Shown here piece after piece: positions 62,256 to 64,000 of a stretch of 64,000 bases of DNA. Below the pieces are notes generated by a model that was not told the DNA's origin, did not search any database, and worked only from the letters and a program-made list of their open reading frames with translations. The stretch is from assembly GCF_900091435.1 (NCBI RefSeq), contig NZ_FMCS01000007.1, positions 1-64,000 on the forward strand. Direction: 5' to 3'. This stretch comes from Micromonospora chaiyaphumensis (GTDB lineage: Bacteria; Actinomycetota; Actinomycetes; Mycobacteriales; Micromonosporaceae). A program made the translations under genes and the position numbers. Position 1 is the stretch's first letter. Each line of letters starts with the position of its first letter.

Positions 62256-62921
62256 GTGACGCCGACCGCGACCGTGCTGCTGGTGTTCGGGCGCGGGGTG
62301 GTGGCGGGCGACGGCGGCTACCGGCTCACCGCGGAAAGCGCCGCCCGGGTCGCGGCCGCCATCGGGTACGTCCGCGCGCACGCCGCCGAGTTCCGGCGTG
62401 CCGCCGGTGCCCGGGTGGTGTTCACCGGCGGATGGCCGCACGGCCCCGCCGGCACGCCGGAGCCGCCCGCCGGGTGCCGGGAGGGCGAGCTGATGCTGGC
62501 CCTGGCCCGCGACGCCGGCCTCGACGGGTACGCCCGGCTGCACGCCGAGACCCGGTCCCGGACCACCCTGCAGAACCTGGCGCACACCGTCCAGGACGGA
62601 CTGCTCGCCGGGCCGGACCACACCCCGGCCCGGCCGCTCGGGCTGGTCTCCCACCCGTGGCACCTGCCCCGGATCCGGTTCCTGGCCGGCAAGGTGCTCG
62701 GGCTCTCCGGCGCGGCGCTGCTGGACGTGCCGGTGACCGCGCCCGACCCGGTGCCCGCTCGCCACGAGCGGGTGGCCCGGGCGGCCAGCCGCCTGTGCTA
62801 CCTCGGCCTGCGTACCCCCGAGGCGCTGTTGCGCCGGGAACGCGGCCTGTCCCGCGCGGCGCAGCGGATCTCGGACCTGTTCCCGGACCGGCGCGGATTC
62901 GCCGGCCGGCGCCGCGGGTAA
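62256..62921 (+). CDS. ElyC/SanA/YdcF (DUF218)-family protein
   Basis: 221 residues. DUF218 features are TATVLLVFGRGVVAGDGGYR, ARVVFTGGWPHGP, CREGELMLALARDAGL, HAETRSRTTLQNLAHTVQDG and GLVSHPWHLPRIRFL. The set (a GxG-type loop, E..SxxTxxN and a SxxxHxxR-like end) marks the fold, whose members act in envelope biogenesis or bind S-adenosyl compounds. There is no signal peptide or membrane helix, unlike many SanA proteins. The GTG start directly follows a TACCGT -10 element. Confidence 0.75.
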   Translation: MTPTATVLLVFGRGVVAGDGGYRLTAESAARVAAAIGYVRAHAAEFRRAAGARVVFTGGWPHGPAGTPEPPAGCREGELMLALARDAGLDGYARLHAETRSRTTLQNLAHTVQDGLLAGPDHTPARPLGLVSHPWHLPRIRFLAGKVLGLSGAALLDVPVTAPDPVPARHERVARAASRLCYLGLRTPEALLRRERGLSRAAQRISDLFPDRRGFAGRRRG

Positions 62922-62982
62922 GGACGACCGTCGATCGGCCCCGACGGCGGGCCGGCGGCGACGGGTCCACCCGGGAGGTTCC

Positions 62983-63741
62983 GTGATCGTGCTGGTGCCG
63001 GTGTACCGACCCGGGGACCGCCTGCCGCGGCTCGTCGACGACGTGGCCGCCGCGCTGCCCGCGGCGCACGTACTCGTCGTCGACGACGGCAGCGGCCCGG
63101 CCGCCGCCGGGGTGCTCGCGGCGGCCCGCGACCGCGGCGCCACCGTCCTGCGGCGGCGGGTCAACCGGGGCAAGGGCATCGTGCTGAAGACCGGCTTCCG
63201 GTACGTCACGGGCCACCACCCGGGGCGGGACGTGGTGTGCGTGGACGCCGACGGGCAGCACCTGATCCCCGACGTCGTCCGGGTCGCCGACCGGATGCGC
63301 GACACCGGCGCGCCGGCGCTGGGCGTGCGCCGCTTCGACGGCGAGGTGCCGCTGCGCAGCCGGTTCGGCAACGCGATGACCCGGGCCGCATTCCGCGTCG
63401 CCACCGGCCGCCACGTGCGGGACACCCAGACCGGGCTACGGGCCTACCCGGCCGGACTGCTCGGCTGGCTGGGGACCGTTCCCGGCGAGCGGTTCGAGTA
63501 CGAGATGAACGTGCTGCTGTTCGCCGCCCGGGCCGGGCTGCCGATCGCCCAGGTCCCCATCGCCACCCGCTACCAGGCCGGCAACTCCTCGTCGCACTTC
63601 TCCTCGCTGGCCGACTCCGCCCGGATCTACCGGCCGCTGGTGCGGTTCGCCGCCGAACGGCTGCTGGCCCCGGAGCGGCGTGCCGACGAGGCGGCCGAGG
63701 TCACGTCGTCGCGTCCCAGACCTGCGACTCGAACTCCCTGA
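62983..63741 (+). CDS. GT2-family glycosyltransferase (DPM1-like)
   Basis: 252 residues of the GT-A fold: IVLVPVYRPGDRLPRLVDDV, VLVVDDGSGPAAAG, VNRGKGIVLKTGFRYV, DVVCVDADGQH (the DxD-type metal site) and DTQTGLRAYPAGLLGWL with GERFEYEMNVLLFAARAG. This resembles polyprenyl-phosphate sugar synthases such as dolichol-phosphate mannosyltransferase. There are no membrane helices. GGGAGGTTCC precedes the GTG. Its last 41 nt overlap the convergent SDR gene. Confidence 0.88.
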   Translation: MIVLVPVYRPGDRLPRLVDDVAAALPAAHVLVVDDGSGPAAAGVLAAARDRGATVLRRRVNRGKGIVLKTGFRYVTGHHPGRDVVCVDADGQHLIPDVVRVADRMRDTGAPALGVRRFDGEVPLRSRFGNAMTRAAFRVATGRHVRDTQTGLRAYPAGLLGWLGTVPGERFEYEMNVLLFAARAGLPIAQVPIATRYQAGNSSSHFSSLADSARIYRPLVRFAAERLLAPERRADEAAEVTSSRPRPATRTP

Positions 63742-64000
63742 GCTGCTCCCGGAGCTGATCGGGGTACGCCGTCCGGAACGGATGCCGGTCGGCCGGGATC
63801 ACCCGGACCATCTCCTCGACCATCTCCCCCGGGTCGCGCTGGTGCTCCAGGTAGTCGGCGAAGTCCGGCCGGTCCAGCAGGGCGGTGGAGGGGTCCCACC
63901 ACTGGAACATGGCCTCGACCCCGGTGTCGTTGTAGCCGGTCCGGTAGGGGCCCGGGTTGATCACGGCGACCCGGACGCCGCGCGGTTCCAGCTCGCCCTT
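63701..64000 (-). CDS. Short-chain dehydrogenase/reductase, C-terminal part
   Basis: The frame is open to the window edge, so only the last 99 residues are seen. ELEPRGVRVAVINPGPYRTG is the end of the Rossmann core, where SDRs carry the PG motif after the active site, followed by a variable tail (EYLEHQRDPGEMVEEMVRVI, ending VWDATT). The nucleotide-binding and YxxxK parts lie beyond the window. An internal GTG/ATG is not the start. The stop overlaps the end of the glycosyltransferase gene by 41 nt, tail to tail. Confidence 0.8.
   Translation of the reverse strand, partial: KGELEPRGVRVAVINPGPYRTGYNDTGVEAMFQWWDPSTALLDRPDFADYLEHQRDPGEMVEEMVRVIPADRHPFRTAYPDQLREQLREFESQVWDATT

Overview
The window is very GC-rich, and its genes show strong G/C third-position bias, many GTG starts, twin-arginine/Sec-secreted carbohydrate-active enzymes and frequent leaderless promoters. 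This points to a filamentous or soil actinobacterium, most likely the Micromonosporaceae (Micromonospora-like). That is an inference from gene content and style; no rRNA, tRNA or marker gene is present. I see no insertion sequence, prophage, CRISPR array or tRNA.

Layout. 0-8 kb: the end of a C39-like peptidase, a MatB-type malonyl-CoA synthetase, a convergent ECF sigma/anti-sigma pair, a MOSC protein, a NYN-LOTUS protein and membrane proteins. 7.7-13.6 kb: a 1469-residue secreted subtilisin with a kelch propeller, flanked by two paralogous winged-helix regulators. 13.8-20.9 kb: a sigma/SnoaL/GNAT/reductase cluster, DinB, an AraC regulator with an MFS exporter, and DUF1772 and DUF305 proteins. 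21-24 kb: a divergent AA10 LPMO and a GH-A arabinofuranosidase-like enzyme with CBM2. 24-31.4 kb: PAP2, a MarR-MFS pair with divergent TetR, YjbR, LtrA, a SRPBCC-TM-CBM2-like fusion and two small secreted proteins.

31.4-47.5 kb is the most coherent system. It holds three secreted proteins with the GH87 (alpha-1,3-glucanase/mycodextranase) Asp...Asp-Asp signature, a cytoplasmic GH13 alpha-glucosidase, a sugar ABC importer (binding protein plus two permeases, no ATPase) and a LacI regulator with palindromic operator candidates. I read it as a locus for degrading and importing alpha-1,3-linked glucan (fungal wall alpha-glucan, nigeran or mutan). Extracellular GH87 enzymes carrying discoidin and CBM6-like modules would release oligosaccharides, the importer would take them up (borrowing an ATPase encoded elsewhere), the GH13 enzyme would hydrolyse them, and LacI would repress.

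47.5-64 kb: a hydrolase/PadR pair sharing a nested palindromic leaderless promoter; a giant poly-HAMP hybrid kinase (seven 276-bp units); a SigB/F-type sigma factor; a coupled response regulator-kinase-GerMN lipoprotein operon; a GlsB-STAS-BON operon; a GH5 cellulase behind a near-perfect CebR-type operator; an AurF-like diiron protein with divergent TetR and a DUF4873 gene; a YdcF-like protein; a GT2 glycosyltransferase; and the end of an SDR gene. Regulation and polysaccharide degradation dominate the whole window.
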